A DNA stretch of 64,000 nt from positions 1,860,001 through 1,924,000 of the forward strand of contig NZ_JACOQK010000001.1 of assembly GCF_014297275.1 (NCBI RefSeq), written 5' to 3'. The notes beneath the pieces were generated by a model. That model was not told the origin of the DNA. It saw nothing but the letters and a program-made list of their open reading frames with translations, and did not search any database. Each line of letters opens with the position of its first letter. Within the stretch, counting starts at the first letter, position 1. The translations under genes were made by a program, and so were the position numbers. This document shows, piece after piece, positions 1-9,203 of the stretch. The stretch is from Clostridium facile (lineage in GTDB: Bacteria > Bacillota > Clostridia > Oscillospirales > Ruminococcaceae).

Positions 1-978
1 GCCACCAATAACAGGTAAATATGGAGTGATGTCATATCCTTTTTGCTGTTTGAAAATTTCCTGGAATCCTCTTGTCCACTCTTTATCTACCTGATTTTCC
101 AAAGAATCATTAAATAAAGAATTAACATAGTGTAAGTAATCTTTTTCATCCATTACACTGTCCCAGTAGGCTTTACAGGCATTCGCTCCATCAATGCCAT
201 AGTGGTCCACAACATAGTAGCCGCTAGCTTCCTTTTGAGCTGTTGGCTGTTCCCAAAAACTAAAAATAACCCAGTTTTGGTCCCCTTCCGGTGCAGTCCA
301 ATTCAACGTACTCTGTGCGTTATCATCTGGATTTACTGTTACATAGTCCATCAGGTCAATATAGCTGTTAAAGTCAATGGTTTTTTCTGCAGTTAACTGG
401 TAGGCTCCTACTGCAAACAGTTTTGTTGTCCCTTCGCTTCTTATCGTGTTTCGTTCTGGAACAATGGCTTGGTAGGTATCTCCTGCAACAAGATCCGCAG
501 TACCATAGGTCATTTCATAGGAAGTGCCTGGATCATCCGCATTTTTTAATGTTGGAGAAGAAATCGGCCATCCAGGACCATTGGTAACATCAACTGTTAG
601 ATTATATTTTTGTGCTTCATCTACAATAATCTCCATTGCACGGTCCCAATTTTCTGTCCCCCATTGATCGTTATCCTGAACCCCTTTAATCATCTGGATA
701 TATGAAACAACTTCTAAACCACCATACCCTAAATCTGCGATTTGTTTTACATCACGACGTAAAGCGGATTCTTCTACCGCAGCACCAGGAACCCAGTAAC
801 GGATCATTGTTTTGCTTTGCTGCGGCGGATTTTGAAATTCACTCACCAAAGTTGTGTTGATATTCTCTTGTGCAGATACTCCTAGAACACTCAACGCACT
901 AATGGATGTAGCTGCCATGGCAACCGCTAATGCGGAAGCAGTACATTTTTTCCATAAATTTGTTTTTTTGCTTCTCAT
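1..978 (-). CDS. Secreted GH106-like alpha-L-rhamnosidase, 5' part only
   Basis: The gene runs off the left window edge, leaving 326 N-terminal codons without a stop. The ATG at 978 follows an AAGGAGG site. Residues 1 to about 36 form a signal peptide (basic start, hydrophobic core ending ALSVLGVSA). The mature N-terminus has the GH106/PF17132 pattern: a QNPPQQSKTMIRYW-like opening, a segment on Arg-Asp-Val and GYGGLEVV, then WGTENWDRA and the NGPGWPIS turn. Family members remove terminal L-rhamnose from plant glycans. It is transcribed divergently from an AraC gene that may control it. The catalytic residues lie outside the window, so substrate is inferred from the family only. Confidence 0.75.
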   Translation of the reverse strand, partial: MRSKKTNLWKKCTASALAVAMAATSISALSVLGVSAQENINTTLVSEFQNPPQQSKTMIRYWVPGAAVEESALRRDVKQIADLGYGGLEVVSYIQMIKGVQDNDQWGTENWDRAMEIIVDEAQKYNLTVDVTNGPGWPISSPTLKNADDPGTSYEMTYGTADLVAGDTYQAIVPERNTIRSEGTTKLFAVGAYQLTAEKTIDFNSYIDLMDYVTVNPDDNAQSTLNWTAPEGDQNWVIFSFWEQPTAQKEASGYYVVDHYGIDGANACKAYWDSVMDEKDYLHYVNSLFNDSLENQVDKEWTRGFQEIFKQQKGYDITPYLPVIGG

Positions 979-1028
979 AATTTCCTCCTTAGTAAAATTT
1001 ATAACCATAAATTATGCTTATGTTTTAT

Positions 1029-1057
1029 ATTATATAGTTGTTTTGACGGTTACTCAA
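1029..1057 (-). promoter_or_regulatory. Promoter of the GH106-like gene
   Basis: On the minus strand TTGAGT (1057-1052) lies 17 bp from TATAAT (1034-1029), a good sigma-A pair placed about 50 bp upstream of the start codon. Confidence 0.55.
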
Positions 1058-1165
1058 TCAGCTATTCGTACATTACTATGATAAAAAAACAACATGTTTC
1101 AAAAAATAATCTATTGTAAAATTTGTAAAACTGTGCTACTCTAATTCATAAAGGGGGAAGAAAAA

Positions 1166-2146
1166 TTGAAAACAATTGATGATTATAAAAGTATTTTTGA
1201 TCATTTTATGTATGAATATATGGACCACAAACTACCCTTTCATGATTCTACCGCAGTATTGCAATGGGACCAAAATCAAAAACTGTTTATTTCGGGACAA
1301 CAATCATTTGTAATATTATTTCATCCTAATATAAGCCTGTTTCCAAATGCAAAAAATATAACCATACATAACCATAATTTCTATGAGATGGCATATGTTT
1401 ACAAAGGAAGATGCACCAACTATTTTGAAAATAACCAGTTTGAGATGAAAGAGGGAGAAATCCTGCTATTAAATCCAACGGTTTACCATGATATCTGCAC
1501 CACTTCCCCTAACGATTGTATCGTAAATATCCTATTTAATCCCGAACTATTTGAAACAGCTATGCTCCCAATGCTCTCCAATAACCATTTAATGCTAAAT
1601 TTTTTCGCAAAATATACTTATCAGATTGGAAAATCCAGTGATTATCTACATTTCCATCCAAGCGATGACCCTACTATCTACCAAACTTTAGATTCCCTAG
1701 TAATGGAGTATTTTGAAAAATCTGTTTTTTATGAAAATATCTGCCAGTCCCTGTTAATGATCCTTCTCTCCCGTTTAACAGTATCCTATTGTAAACAGAT
1801 TGGATTAAACCCAGATAACCAAGAACAAGATTCTGTTATTATATCCCTGTTAGGATATATGCAGGAGCATTGTATTGATACCAGTTTAGAGCAAGTTGCT
1901 GACCATTTTCATTATTCCACAACTCATATTAGCCGATTATTAAAAAAACATACTGGTAAAGGGTTTATTGAGATTATGCAAAATTTTAAGCTGGAAAAAA
2001 TTAAAAGCTACCTTTCCGATACCGATTTTACTGTGGAAAACATTTCTCAAATTATGGGTTATAACGATGTAAACTATTTATATAAAATTTTTAAAAATAA
2101 ATATGGTATAACCCCCAACGAATACCGGAAACAATACCATCAATAA
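1166..2146 (+). CDS. AraC-family regulator (cupin plus HTH)
   Basis: This is a 326-residue transcription regulator. The N-terminal half has cupin features: the HNHNFYEMAYVYKG segment near residues 68-82 and EGEILLLNP near 95-104, the usual sugar-sensing fold. The last 100 residues form the two-helix-turn-helix AraC domain, with STTHISRLLKKHTGKGF and the closing NKYGITPNEYRKQ motif. I chose the TTG start at 1166 because AAGGGGGAAG stands just before it; the next ATG lacks a site. It is divergent from the GH106-like gene, so local control of that gene is a reasonable inference. Confidence 0.85.
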   Translation: MKTIDDYKSIFDHFMYEYMDHKLPFHDSTAVLQWDQNQKLFISGQQSFVILFHPNISLFPNAKNITIHNHNFYEMAYVYKGRCTNYFENNQFEMKEGEILLLNPTVYHDICTTSPNDCIVNILFNPELFETAMLPMLSNNHLMLNFFAKYTYQIGKSSDYLHFHPSDDPTIYQTLDSLVMEYFEKSVFYENICQSLLMILLSRLTVSYCKQIGLNPDNQEQDSVIISLLGYMQEHCIDTSLEQVADHFHYSTTHISRLLKKHTGKGFIEIMQNFKLEKIKSYLSDTDFTVENISQIMGYNDVNYLYKIFKNKYGITPNEYRKQYHQ

Positions 2147-2154
2147 TATCATAA

Positions 2155-2184
2155 AAAACCACCCAGAAAAATCTGAGTGGTTTT
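2155..2184. terminator. Bidirectional terminator between araC and prfC
   Basis: Stem AAAACCACCCAGA / TCTGAGTGGTTTT with one mismatch, flanked by A and T runs. It lies between two convergent genes and can serve both. Confidence 0.75.
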
Positions 2185-2188
2185 CTTG

Positions 2189-3772
2189 TTATCTGCTAAA
2201 TTCAGCTAATTCTAAACCTTCGTTGTGTTCTAGTGCCCATTGAATACTCCAACTGTTGGAAAATAGCAACAATTTATTTCCTTTTAAATCCTGTACAACC
2301 TTTGTACCAGACATCAAATCCAAACTGTTTACATCAACATCTTTGTTTTCAATCCAACGGATATACTGATATGGCAACCCGGACATCCGGATATCCACAT
2401 GGTATTCGTTCTTCAAACGGTATTCCAACACTTCAAATTGCAGGACGCCTACTGCACCTACAATCACTTCTTCCATACCAGAATCCAGCTCCTGGAAAAT
2501 CTGGATTGCCCCTTCTTGGGCAATCTGAGTCATCCCTTTTACAAATTGTTTTCTTTTTAAGGTATCCACCTGGGTAACCAGATTAAAATGCTCCGGCGCA
2601 AAGGTTGGAATCCCTTCAAACACCATCTTCCGGTTTGGGGAACACAAAGTATCCCCAATAGAAAAAATACCTGGGTCGAAAATCCCCAAAATATCCCCAG
2701 CATAAGCTTCTTCCACAATTTCACGTTCCTGCGCCATCATCTGCTGAGGCTGGGCAAGTTTTAATTTTTTACCACCCTGTACATGGAGTACTTCCATCCC
2801 TTTTTCAAATTTACCGGAACAAATCCGCATAAACGCAATCCTATCACGGTGAGCTTTGTTCATATTTGCCTGAATTTTAAAGACAAATCCTGAAAAATCC
2901 TCATCAAACGGGCTTATCTGCCCAATGTCCGAATTACGGGATAATGGTGGTGTTGTCATCTGTAAGAAATTTTCCAGGAATGGTTCCACCCCAAAATTGG
3001 TCAATGCGGAACCAAAAAAGACAGGAGAAAGCTGACCAGTATTTACCTTTTCCATGTCAAATTCATATCCGGCACCATCTAGCAACTCTACATCATCCAC
3101 CAAGGTATGATAATGTTCCGAACCAATCAATTTTTCCAGATTGGTATCATTCAAATCTGCTGCAATAGAGTCTACTTCCCGTTGCCCATTGTTGGCTGTA
3201 AACGCTAAAATTTCCCGTTTTTTTCGGTCAAATACCCCTTTGAACTCCTTACCGGAACCAATCGGCCAGTTTACTGGATAAGTCTGAATTCCCAGTTCTT
3301 CCTCAATTTCCTCCATCAAATCAAATGGATTCCTGGCTTCCCGATCCATTTTGTTAATAAAAGTAAAAATCGGGATGTGCCGCATGACACAAACCTTAAA
3401 TAACTTTCTGGTTTGGTTTTCAACACCCTTGGAGGCATCAATCACCATAACAGCAGAATCCGCTGCCATTAAGGTGCGGAAAGTATCTTCGGAGAAGTCC
3501 TGGTGCCCTGGGGTATCCAAAATATTAATGCAATAGCCTTCATATTCAAACTGCATTACAGAGGAAGTGACCGAAATCCCCCTTTGTTTTTCAATTTCCA
3601 TCCAATCGGAAACCGCATGTTTCGCAGTTTTTTTCCCTTTTACAGAACCAGCTAAGGCAATTGCTCCACCGTACAACAAGAACTTTTCCGTTAAAGTCGT
3701 TTTACCAGCGTCAGGGTGGGAAATAATCGCAAAAGTTCTACGTCGTTTAATCTCATTTTCGTAACTTGACAA
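2189..3772 (-). CDS. prfC: Peptide chain release factor 3
   Basis: RF3 is the cytoplasmic GTPase that recycles RF1 and RF2 from the ribosome after termination. G-protein motifs are intact: HPDAGKTT (G1), RGISV switch region, DTPGHQD (G3) and NKMD (G4), followed by the RF3-specific domains 2 and 3. I place the start at TTG 3772, because AGGAGG lies 7 bases before it. An ATG 24 bases upstream would put that site inside the gene. The resulting 527 residues match the usual RF3 length, and the MSSYENEIKRRRTFAIIS start resembles that of E. coli RF3. It appears monocistronic. Confidence 0.95.
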   Translation of the reverse strand: MSSYENEIKRRRTFAIISHPDAGKTTLTEKFLLYGGAIALAGSVKGKKTAKHAVSDWMEIEKQRGISVTSSVMQFEYEGYCINILDTPGHQDFSEDTFRTLMAADSAVMVIDASKGVENQTRKLFKVCVMRHIPIFTFINKMDREARNPFDLMEEIEEELGIQTYPVNWPIGSGKEFKGVFDRKKREILAFTANNGQREVDSIAADLNDTNLEKLIGSEHYHTLVDDVELLDGAGYEFDMEKVNTGQLSPVFFGSALTNFGVEPFLENFLQMTTPPLSRNSDIGQISPFDEDFSGFVFKIQANMNKAHRDRIAFMRICSGKFEKGMEVLHVQGGKKLKLAQPQQMMAQEREIVEEAYAGDILGIFDPGIFSIGDTLCSPNRKMVFEGIPTFAPEHFNLVTQVDTLKRKQFVKGMTQIAQEGAIQIFQELDSGMEEVIVGAVGVLQFEVLEYRLKNEYHVDIRMSGLPYQYIRWIENKDVDVNSLDLMSGTKVVQDLKGNKLLLFSNSWSIQWALEHNEGLELAEFSR

Positions 3773-3975
3773 GTTCGTTCCTCCTGATGATTCCATTTCA
3801 TTTTAAAATCTGTTTTTCTCAAAAAAATGGTTCGGCCAAATGGTAATTTTGTCTTCCATTGACCCAACCCGATCATCCTAATTTTGTTTATTTCTATTTC
3901 ATTTTTTCCATTTTACAACAGATTCACTATCCTGTCAATCAGCTAAAAAAGAAATAAAATGTCATGATTTCTATT

Positions 3976-4464
3976 TTATAATAACCAGCATCCCAGCAGC
4001 CCTATACTACATCCAAGTCCCCAGCCAGAAACAACATCAGAAATATAATGGATTCCTGTTAAAATACGGGTTGCCCCAGCTAAAAACGCCAATACCGCAA
4101 TAAAAACTCCCAAGGGAAAATGAATATACCAGCATGCCACACAAATCACCGCTGCACTGGCTGCATGTTTACTTGGAAAAGAACATCCGGTATCATGTCC
4201 GATTACTGGTTTAAACTGGTATTTCTCAAATGGACGTTTTCTCTGGATAAATATCCGAAGTCCTTTTACCACCAACAAACAAAGCATTGGGCTTATTAGA
4301 TAACACCAAATCCTAATATCCCTTTGAAATGCCAGCAAAATACCTAGCCCTAAATAAATCACCGCAATGCCAATGGGGGAAAATTTACAAAGCAGAATAA
4401 GGAGGAACCGATAAGATGGCGATTTCTCTGCCAATCGGATACAAGACAAATAAAACCGTTCCAT
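3976..4464 (-). CDS. PAP2-family membrane phosphatase
   Basis: A 162-residue integral membrane protein of the PAP2/PgpB superfamily, which dephosphorylates lipid phosphates such as undecaprenyl diphosphate or phosphatidylglycerol phosphate. The three signature blocks are present: KGLRIFIQRKRP, SFPSKHAA (PSKH where most members have PSGH) and TRILTGIHYISD containing the catalytic His. Four to five hydrophobic segments surround them. The start follows GGAG. It lies 27 bp downstream of the lrp-type gene and may be co-transcribed with it. The exact lipid substrate cannot be told from sequence. Confidence 0.85.
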   Translation of the reverse strand: MERFYLSCIRLAEKSPSYRFLLILLCKFSPIGIAVIYLGLGILLAFQRDIRIWCYLISPMLCLLVVKGLRIFIQRKRPFEKYQFKPVIGHDTGCSFPSKHAASAAVICVACWYIHFPLGVFIAVLAFLAGATRILTGIHYISDVVSGWGLGCSIGLLGCWLL

Positions 4465-4491
4465 TCTATTTTTCTCTCCTATCTTTGTAGG

Positions 4492-4959
4492 TTAAGGTTC
4501 TTCGATAGTATCTTCATCCGGTAATACAGAGACTTCCTGTTTCACAGTGGATAGCACAAAATGAGTTTTCGTGGAACAAACCCCTTCGATACTTTTAATC
4601 CTGCGGTGTAACTGCTCCAACCCTTCCGAAGAATCGGTCAACACCCTTAACATAAAGTCAAAATCTCCTGTAATATAATAGCAAGAGGTCACATTTTTAT
4701 TTTCCGCAATACACTTTGTAAAATTATCATAGTATTTAGGGTGCTCCAAACTTACTTCCATAAAAGCACACATATCATTCCCTAATTTTTTTTGGTTGAA
4801 TGAGGCAGTATAGCCTTCGATGATTCCAGATTGCTCCAGTTTTTTAATCCGTTCTGTAACAGCAGAAACAGACAGGTTAATGGTTTGGCTAATATTAGAA
4901 GCTTTTTGTCTTGCGTTTTCTTGTAAACATTTTAAAATTTCCAAATCAATATGGTCCAT
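4492..4959 (-). CDS. Lrp/AsnC-family transcription regulator
   Basis: A 155-residue regulator with an N-terminal winged helix (DHIDLEILKCLQENARQK, then SVSAVTERIKKLEQSGIIEGY) and a C-terminal RAM ligand-binding domain (CAFMEVSL, then YYITGDFDFMLRV). Such proteins sense amino acids and act as dimers or octamers. A GTG and an ATG lie further upstream, but AAAGGTGA fits best with the ATG at 4959. The next gene downstream is the PAP2 phosphatase. The effector is not predictable. Confidence 0.9.
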   Translation of the reverse strand: MDHIDLEILKCLQENARQKASNISQTINLSVSAVTERIKKLEQSGIIEGYTASFNQKKLGNDMCAFMEVSLEHPKYYDNFTKCIAENKNVTSCYYITGDFDFMLRVLTDSSEGLEQLHRRIKSIEGVCSTKTHFVLSTVKQEVSVLPDEDTIEEP

Positions 4960-5042
4960 CGTCATCACCTTTTCTATTTTGTGATTATCTAATCATTCTT
5001 ATTTATTATATCATAATTTATAATATTGCAATAGGAATTTTT

Positions 5043-5858
5043 TTAATTTGCTATTGTTTTGTTAGATGATTGCAAATAAGGCTGTTTTGGTCTGTGCTCT
5101 GGTAAATTACTATCCCTATTCCATTGTGCCAGCCACTCCCGTGGACTCACTCCTACTTCTTTTTTAAATACTCTGGAGAAATAATAATAATCTTCATATC
5201 CACATTTCCAGGCAATCTCTTTAATACTTAATTTAGATACTTTTTTGGAAATGAGCAGCTGTTGCGCATAACTGATTCTCTTAAAGGTTAAATACTGTAG
5301 AGGGGTTCTTCCAGTATGATGTAAAAATAATTTTCGGAAGTAATCCGTATTAAGTGGAATTTCATCAATCAGTTGGTCAATGCTAAATTTTGGATTTGCC
5401 ACATTATCCCCTATTTCCTGCAAAGCATGGGCAACATATTTATTTTGTGCTGGGCTTTGGGCAAATGAAACAATATAGTGGAACAAAACTTCATACAGAC
5501 TGTTTACGATGTTCCTCCAGTTATTCCGTTTCATCTGGTATTCCCGATAAATCTGTTCTAAAATATGCAAAAAATCCAAGTTATCGCTATCTCGAAATTT
5601 AAAATAAGAAATTGGTTTAAACTCAAAATCAGAAAAAGTATAATAGTAGCTTTTAAACCCTACATTGGAATAATCCCGATGAGGAATTCCAGGGGGAATA
5701 ACAAAAATATCATGGGGTTCAAAAGCAACTTTGCGGTTGTTAATTTCTGCAATTCCAGTGCCTTCGGTATAGTAAATGATTTCCCACATATCGTGGGTAT
5801 GCAGTTCTACATGATAAGTAGGATTTTCATGGCGGTTAATATAGTTTAATTTTAGCAT
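5043..5858 (-). CDS. AraC-family regulator, probable activator of the pentose operon
   Basis: A 271-residue AraC protein. The N-terminal cupin carries the HTHDMWEIIYYTEGTG motif and FVIPPGIPHRDY, typical of sugar-responsive members. The C-terminal DNA-binding domain contains FRKLFLHHTGRTPLQYL and the family signature WKCGYEDYYYFSRVFKKEVG. The start at 5858 is set by TGGAGG; the ATG 12 bases upstream overlaps that site. It is divergent from the operon beginning at 6149, and the intergenic region contains repeated CCATCTTTT boxes, so it is the likely local regulator. That link is inferred. Confidence 0.9.
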   Translation of the reverse strand: MLKLNYINRHENPTYHVELHTHDMWEIIYYTEGTGIAEINNRKVAFEPHDIFVIPPGIPHRDYSNVGFKSYYYTFSDFEFKPISYFKFRDSDNLDFLHILEQIYREYQMKRNNWRNIVNSLYEVLFHYIVSFAQSPAQNKYVAHALQEIGDNVANPKFSIDQLIDEIPLNTDYFRKLFLHHTGRTPLQYLTFKRISYAQQLLISKKVSKLSIKEIAWKCGYEDYYYFSRVFKKEVGVSPREWLAQWNRDSNLPEHRPKQPYLQSSNKTIAN

Positions 5859-5887
5859 TTCATCCTCCATCTATTTAAAAATAGACA

Positions 5888-5986
5888 TCTAAATAATCCA
5901 TCTTTTCTATTTTTTTAAAATATATAGTCTATATTATCCATCTTTTACTCCATTTTATCATAAAATATCTATATTGTCCATCTTTA
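5888..5986 (+). repeat. Three direct repeats, 40-bp period (probable operators)
   Basis: Three 19-bp copies start at 5888, 5928 and 5968, with consensus TCTATATTATCCATCTTTT. Copy 2 matches it exactly; copies 1 and 3 each differ at two positions. The period is exactly 40 bp, close to four helical turns, which puts the boxes roughly on one DNA face upstream of the pentose operon. AraC proteins typically bind such direct repeats. Confidence 0.7.
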
Positions 5987-6093
5987 TATCGTTCAAATGA
6001 CTATTTTTTAAAATTGTTTTCCGTTATACTGTAGGTATCATCATTCTTTATTTGAAACAGAGTCCGGAACATCGCTGTTTCTACAATATTCTC

Positions 6094-6122
6094 CCATCTT
6101 TTTGCCCCATATGAAAAGATGG
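6094..6122 (+). promoter_or_regulatory. Inverted CCATCTTTT pair before the operon
   Basis: A perfect 9-bp inverted repeat, CCATCTTTT (6094-6102) and AAAAGATGG (6114-6122), with an 11-base centre. It has the same core as the three upstream direct repeats and lies 26 bp before the first start codon, so it could be an operator or a leader-RNA hairpin. No T-run follows, which argues against a terminator. Confidence 0.55.
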
Positions 6123-6148
6123 ATGTTACCTTTTCGAGGAGGGATTAT

Positions 6149-6973
6149 ATGAACAAATACAAACTGGGCTTGTACGAAAAATCAATGCCAAACGATCTGG
6201 AATGGAAGGATAAACTGCTTGCCGGAAAACAGGCTGGCTTTGACCAGCTGGAAATCAGTATTGATGAATCCGACTTTCGTCTATCCCGCTTAAATTGGAG
6301 TAAACAGGAACGTAGAGAACTGTTAAACACCGAACGTGAGGTCGATTTTTACATCAACACCATGTGTTTGAGTGGACACCGGAAATATCCACTTGGCAGC
6401 GGAATTCCTGAGATTGAAAAACGTGGAATGGAAATTATGGAATCCGCCATTGAACTGGCTTATGATTTAGGAATCCATATTATCCAACTGGCTGGATACG
6501 ATGTTTATTATGATGAAACCTCTACCCCTGCCACAAAAGAACGCTTTATGCAGAACATGTTTAAAAGTGCTGAAATGGCAGCATCCCGTGGGGTAATCCT
6601 GGCACTAGAAACCATGGAAAATGACTTTATGAATACCATCGAAAAAGCGATGTACTATGTTTCTACCGTAAACTCCCCTTACCTCCAGGTTTATCCTGAC
6701 ATGGGCAACATTACAAACGCAACTGAGCATGTTGCGAAGGATATCCGCAGCGGCAAAGGCCATATTGCAGCTGCCCACTTAAAAGAGACGGTTCCAGGTG
6801 TATTCCGTGATATGCACTTTGGAGAAGGAAATGTAGATTTTAAACTGGTAACTGATTTATTAAAATCCCAGGGTGTTACCATGTATACAGCAGAATTTTG
6901 GTATGACGGAAAGGATAACTGGAAGGAAATTCTCCAGCAAACCCATGATTTTCTCCGTCCATACTTAAAATAA
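6149..6973 (+). CDS. ulaE: L-ribulose/L-xylulose-5-phosphate 3-epimerase (UlaE/SgbU family)
   Basis: This 274-residue cytoplasmic enzyme interconverts L-xylulose 5-phosphate and L-ribulose 5-phosphate. The sequence opens MNKYKLGLYEKSMP and contains family blocks LALETMEND (metal-binding Glu), VYPDMGN, AAHLKETVPG, and TAEFWYDG near the C-terminus, all of the xylose-isomerase-like TIM-barrel type. The start at 6149 is favoured by GAGGAGGG; an in-frame ATG at 6119 overlaps the inverted repeat. It heads a same-strand operon and is followed 15 bp later by the kinase that makes its substrate. Confidence 0.88.
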   Translation: MNKYKLGLYEKSMPNDLEWKDKLLAGKQAGFDQLEISIDESDFRLSRLNWSKQERRELLNTEREVDFYINTMCLSGHRKYPLGSGIPEIEKRGMEIMESAIELAYDLGIHIIQLAGYDVYYDETSTPATKERFMQNMFKSAEMAASRGVILALETMENDFMNTIEKAMYYVSTVNSPYLQVYPDMGNITNATEHVAKDIRSGKGHIAAAHLKETVPGVFRDMHFGEGNVDFKLVTDLLKSQGVTMYTAEFWYDGKDNWKEILQQTHDFLRPYLK

Positions 6974-6988
6974 AAAGGAGGGAAACTT

Positions 6989-8491
6989 ATGGCAAAATAT
7001 TTAATGGGTATTGACAATGGCGGTACCATGACCAAAGCTGCTATCTTTGATACAGCTGGCAATGAAATTGCCACCGGCTCCCAGGATACCCCATTATTGG
7101 TTCCACAAGACGGTTTTTGCGAACGTGATATGAACGACCTGTGGAACGCCACTGTAAACGCAATTAAAACAGCAATTGCAAAAGCGAATATCGACACAAA
7201 AGATATTATCGCAATTGGGTGTACGGGCCATGGAAAAGGTTTATACCTTTGGGGTAAAGATGGAAAGCCTGCGTACAACGCAATTACATCCACCGACCGC
7301 CGCGCCCTTTCCTATGTAGACAAATGGAACGCGGACGGCACCGCTCTAAAAGCAAGGGAATATACCCTGCAAAACCTGAGGGAAACCCAAGGAGTTCCTT
7401 TGTTGGCTTGGTTGAAGGACAATCATCCAGAAGTCGTAGAAAATACCCAGTATATCTTTGAAGCAAAAGACTTTATCCGGTTTATGCTCACCGGCGTGGC
7501 AAATACCGAATACACCGATTCTTCCAGCACCAGCTTGATGAATTTAAAAACCATGACGTTCGACAAAGAGGTTTTAAAAATATTTGGGTTGGAAGATTGT
7601 TATGAAAAACTGCCGCCTTTGAAATATTCCTATGAATTATGTGGTACTGTGACTGAAGAAATCAGCAAACAGACCGGTTTAGCGGCTGGTACTCCAGTAT
7701 GTGGAGGCATGTTCGATATTGACGCTTGTGCCATTGCGATGGATGTCAGTGATCCAGAAAAACTCTGCGCCATTACCGGGACATGGAGCATCAATGAATA
7801 TATTTCTGAAACACCGATCCCACCGGAAGGTACCACTCAAAACTCCATCTTCTGTATTCCAGGGTATTACCTGATTGAAGAGAGCAGCCCAACTTCCGCC
7901 GGAAACCTGGAATGGTATATTAAAAACTTCCTCGGAAAAGAAAAAATGGAGGTTGGCGCCAGCGGTGGACGTTTATACGATTGGATTGACCAACAGGTGG
8001 ACGCTATCAAACCGGAGGACAGCAATGTGATCTTCCTTCCATTCCTGTATGGGACTAATGATCCAAAATGCCAGTTATCCGCTTTTACTGGTTTAAATAA
8101 TTTCCATACAACAGGGCATCTGCTCCGCGCGATTTATGAAGGGGTTACTTTCTCCCATATGTACCATATTGAAAAGTTGTTAGCTCTACGAGATACCCCA
8201 ACTGCAATCCGTATGGCTGGCGGTGCAACAAAATCCGAAGTATGGCTGCAAATGTTCGCAGATGTCATTGGCTTGCCGATTGAAATGATCAAAACCAAGG
8301 AATTGGGCACTTTAGGGTGCGCAATGGCTGGAGCGGTTGCTTGTGGTTTACACAAAGATTATAAAGAAGCCGCGAAATCTATGGTTCAGGTGGGCCGTAC
8401 GGTTCATCCAAATATGGAACGCCACAAAATCTATGCTGAAAAATTCGCCCGGTATAAAAAATTAATCAAACTGCTGAGTGAATTATATTAA
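6989..8491 (+). CDS. lyxK: FGGY-family L-xylulose kinase (LyxK-like)
   Basis: A 500-residue FGGY sugar kinase. The N-terminal phosphate motif GIDNGGTMTKAAIFD and the C-terminal MAGGATKSEVWLQMFAD adenosine motif are intact. Stretches such as CTGHGKGLYLW, SSPTSAGNLEWY and IFLPFLYGTND closely resemble, from memory, E. coli LyxK rather than xylulokinase XylB or ribulokinase AraB. The predicted reaction is ATP-dependent phosphorylation of L-xylulose (or a related ketose) to the 5-phosphate. The ribosome binding site is AAGGAGGG. Flanking 3- and 4-epimerases support the assignment. Confidence 0.82.
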   Translation: MAKYLMGIDNGGTMTKAAIFDTAGNEIATGSQDTPLLVPQDGFCERDMNDLWNATVNAIKTAIAKANIDTKDIIAIGCTGHGKGLYLWGKDGKPAYNAITSTDRRALSYVDKWNADGTALKAREYTLQNLRETQGVPLLAWLKDNHPEVVENTQYIFEAKDFIRFMLTGVANTEYTDSSSTSLMNLKTMTFDKEVLKIFGLEDCYEKLPPLKYSYELCGTVTEEISKQTGLAAGTPVCGGMFDIDACAIAMDVSDPEKLCAITGTWSINEYISETPIPPEGTTQNSIFCIPGYYLIEESSPTSAGNLEWYIKNFLGKEKMEVGASGGRLYDWIDQQVDAIKPEDSNVIFLPFLYGTNDPKCQLSAFTGLNNFHTTGHLLRAIYEGVTFSHMYHIEKLLALRDTPTAIRMAGGATKSEVWLQMFADVIGLPIEMIKTKELGTLGCAMAGAVACGLHKDYKEAAKSMVQVGRTVHPNMERHKIYAEKFARYKKLIKLLSELY

Positions 8492-8504
8492 TGGAGGTAG
8501 AACG

Positions 8505-9203
8505 ATGTTAGAAAAATTAAAACAAGAGGTATACGAAGCAAACATGATGTTGCCAGAATACGGCCTAGTTACTTTTACCTGGGGTAATGTATCCGCAATT
8601 GACCGTGAAACCAACCTTGTTGTTATCAAACCATCCGGTGTGGAATACAACAAATTAAAAGCTGTAGATATGGTAGTATTGGATTTAGACGGCAATGTTG
8701 TGGAAGGTGACTTGAACCCTTCTTCTGACACACCAACCCATTTGGAATTATATCGCCAGTTCAAAAACATCAAAGGGATTGTACACACTCATTCCCCTTG
8801 GGCTACCATTTGGGCACAGTCTGGCAAGTCCATCAACGCTTACGGTACCACCCACGCAGACTACTTCTATGGCCCAATTCCATGTACCCGTAAAATGACA
8901 CCGGAAGAAATCCAAAGCGAATATGAATTAAACACCGGTAAAGTAATTGTGGAAACTTTTGGCGGTTCTAACCCAGACCATATGCCTGGTGTATTGGTAA
9001 ATAGCCATGGTCCATTCACATGGGGAACAGATGCAAAAAATGCGGTACACAACGCTGTTGTATTAGAAGAAATCGCAAAAATGGCTTATTACACCGAAAG
9101 TCTGGGCAAAACAACCCCAATGCAGCCGGAACTGCTGGACAAACACTTCTTGCGCAAACACGGCGCTAATGCTTACTACGGCCAAGGAAAACACAATAAA
9201 TAA
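8505..9203 (+). CDS. araD: L-ribulose-5-phosphate 4-epimerase
   Basis: A 232-residue class II aldolase-fold epimerase (AraD/UlaF/SgbE type) converting L-ribulose 5-phosphate to D-xylulose 5-phosphate. Visible are the TWGNVSAID phosphate-binding segment, the zinc-binding HTHSPWATIWA pair of histidines and the later NSHGPFTWG histidine. The ATG at 8505 follows GGAGGTAG; an upstream ATG would place that site within the gene. It lies 13 bp after the kinase, and its stop codon overlaps the next start by one base (TAATG), implying translational coupling. Confidence 0.92.
   Translation: MLEKLKQEVYEANMMLPEYGLVTFTWGNVSAIDRETNLVVIKPSGVEYNKLKAVDMVVLDLDGNVVEGDLNPSSDTPTHLELYRQFKNIKGIVHTHSPWATIWAQSGKSINAYGTTHADYFYGPIPCTRKMTPEEIQSEYELNTGKVIVETFGGSNPDHMPGVLVNSHGPFTWGTDAKNAVHNAVVLEEIAKMAYYTESLGKTTPMQPELLDKHFLRKHGANAYYGQGKHNK

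Noticed and set aside
854..1081. 75-codon plus-strand ORF over the GH106-like start
   Set aside because: It is antisense to a clear signal-peptide coding region and lacks a ribosome binding site.
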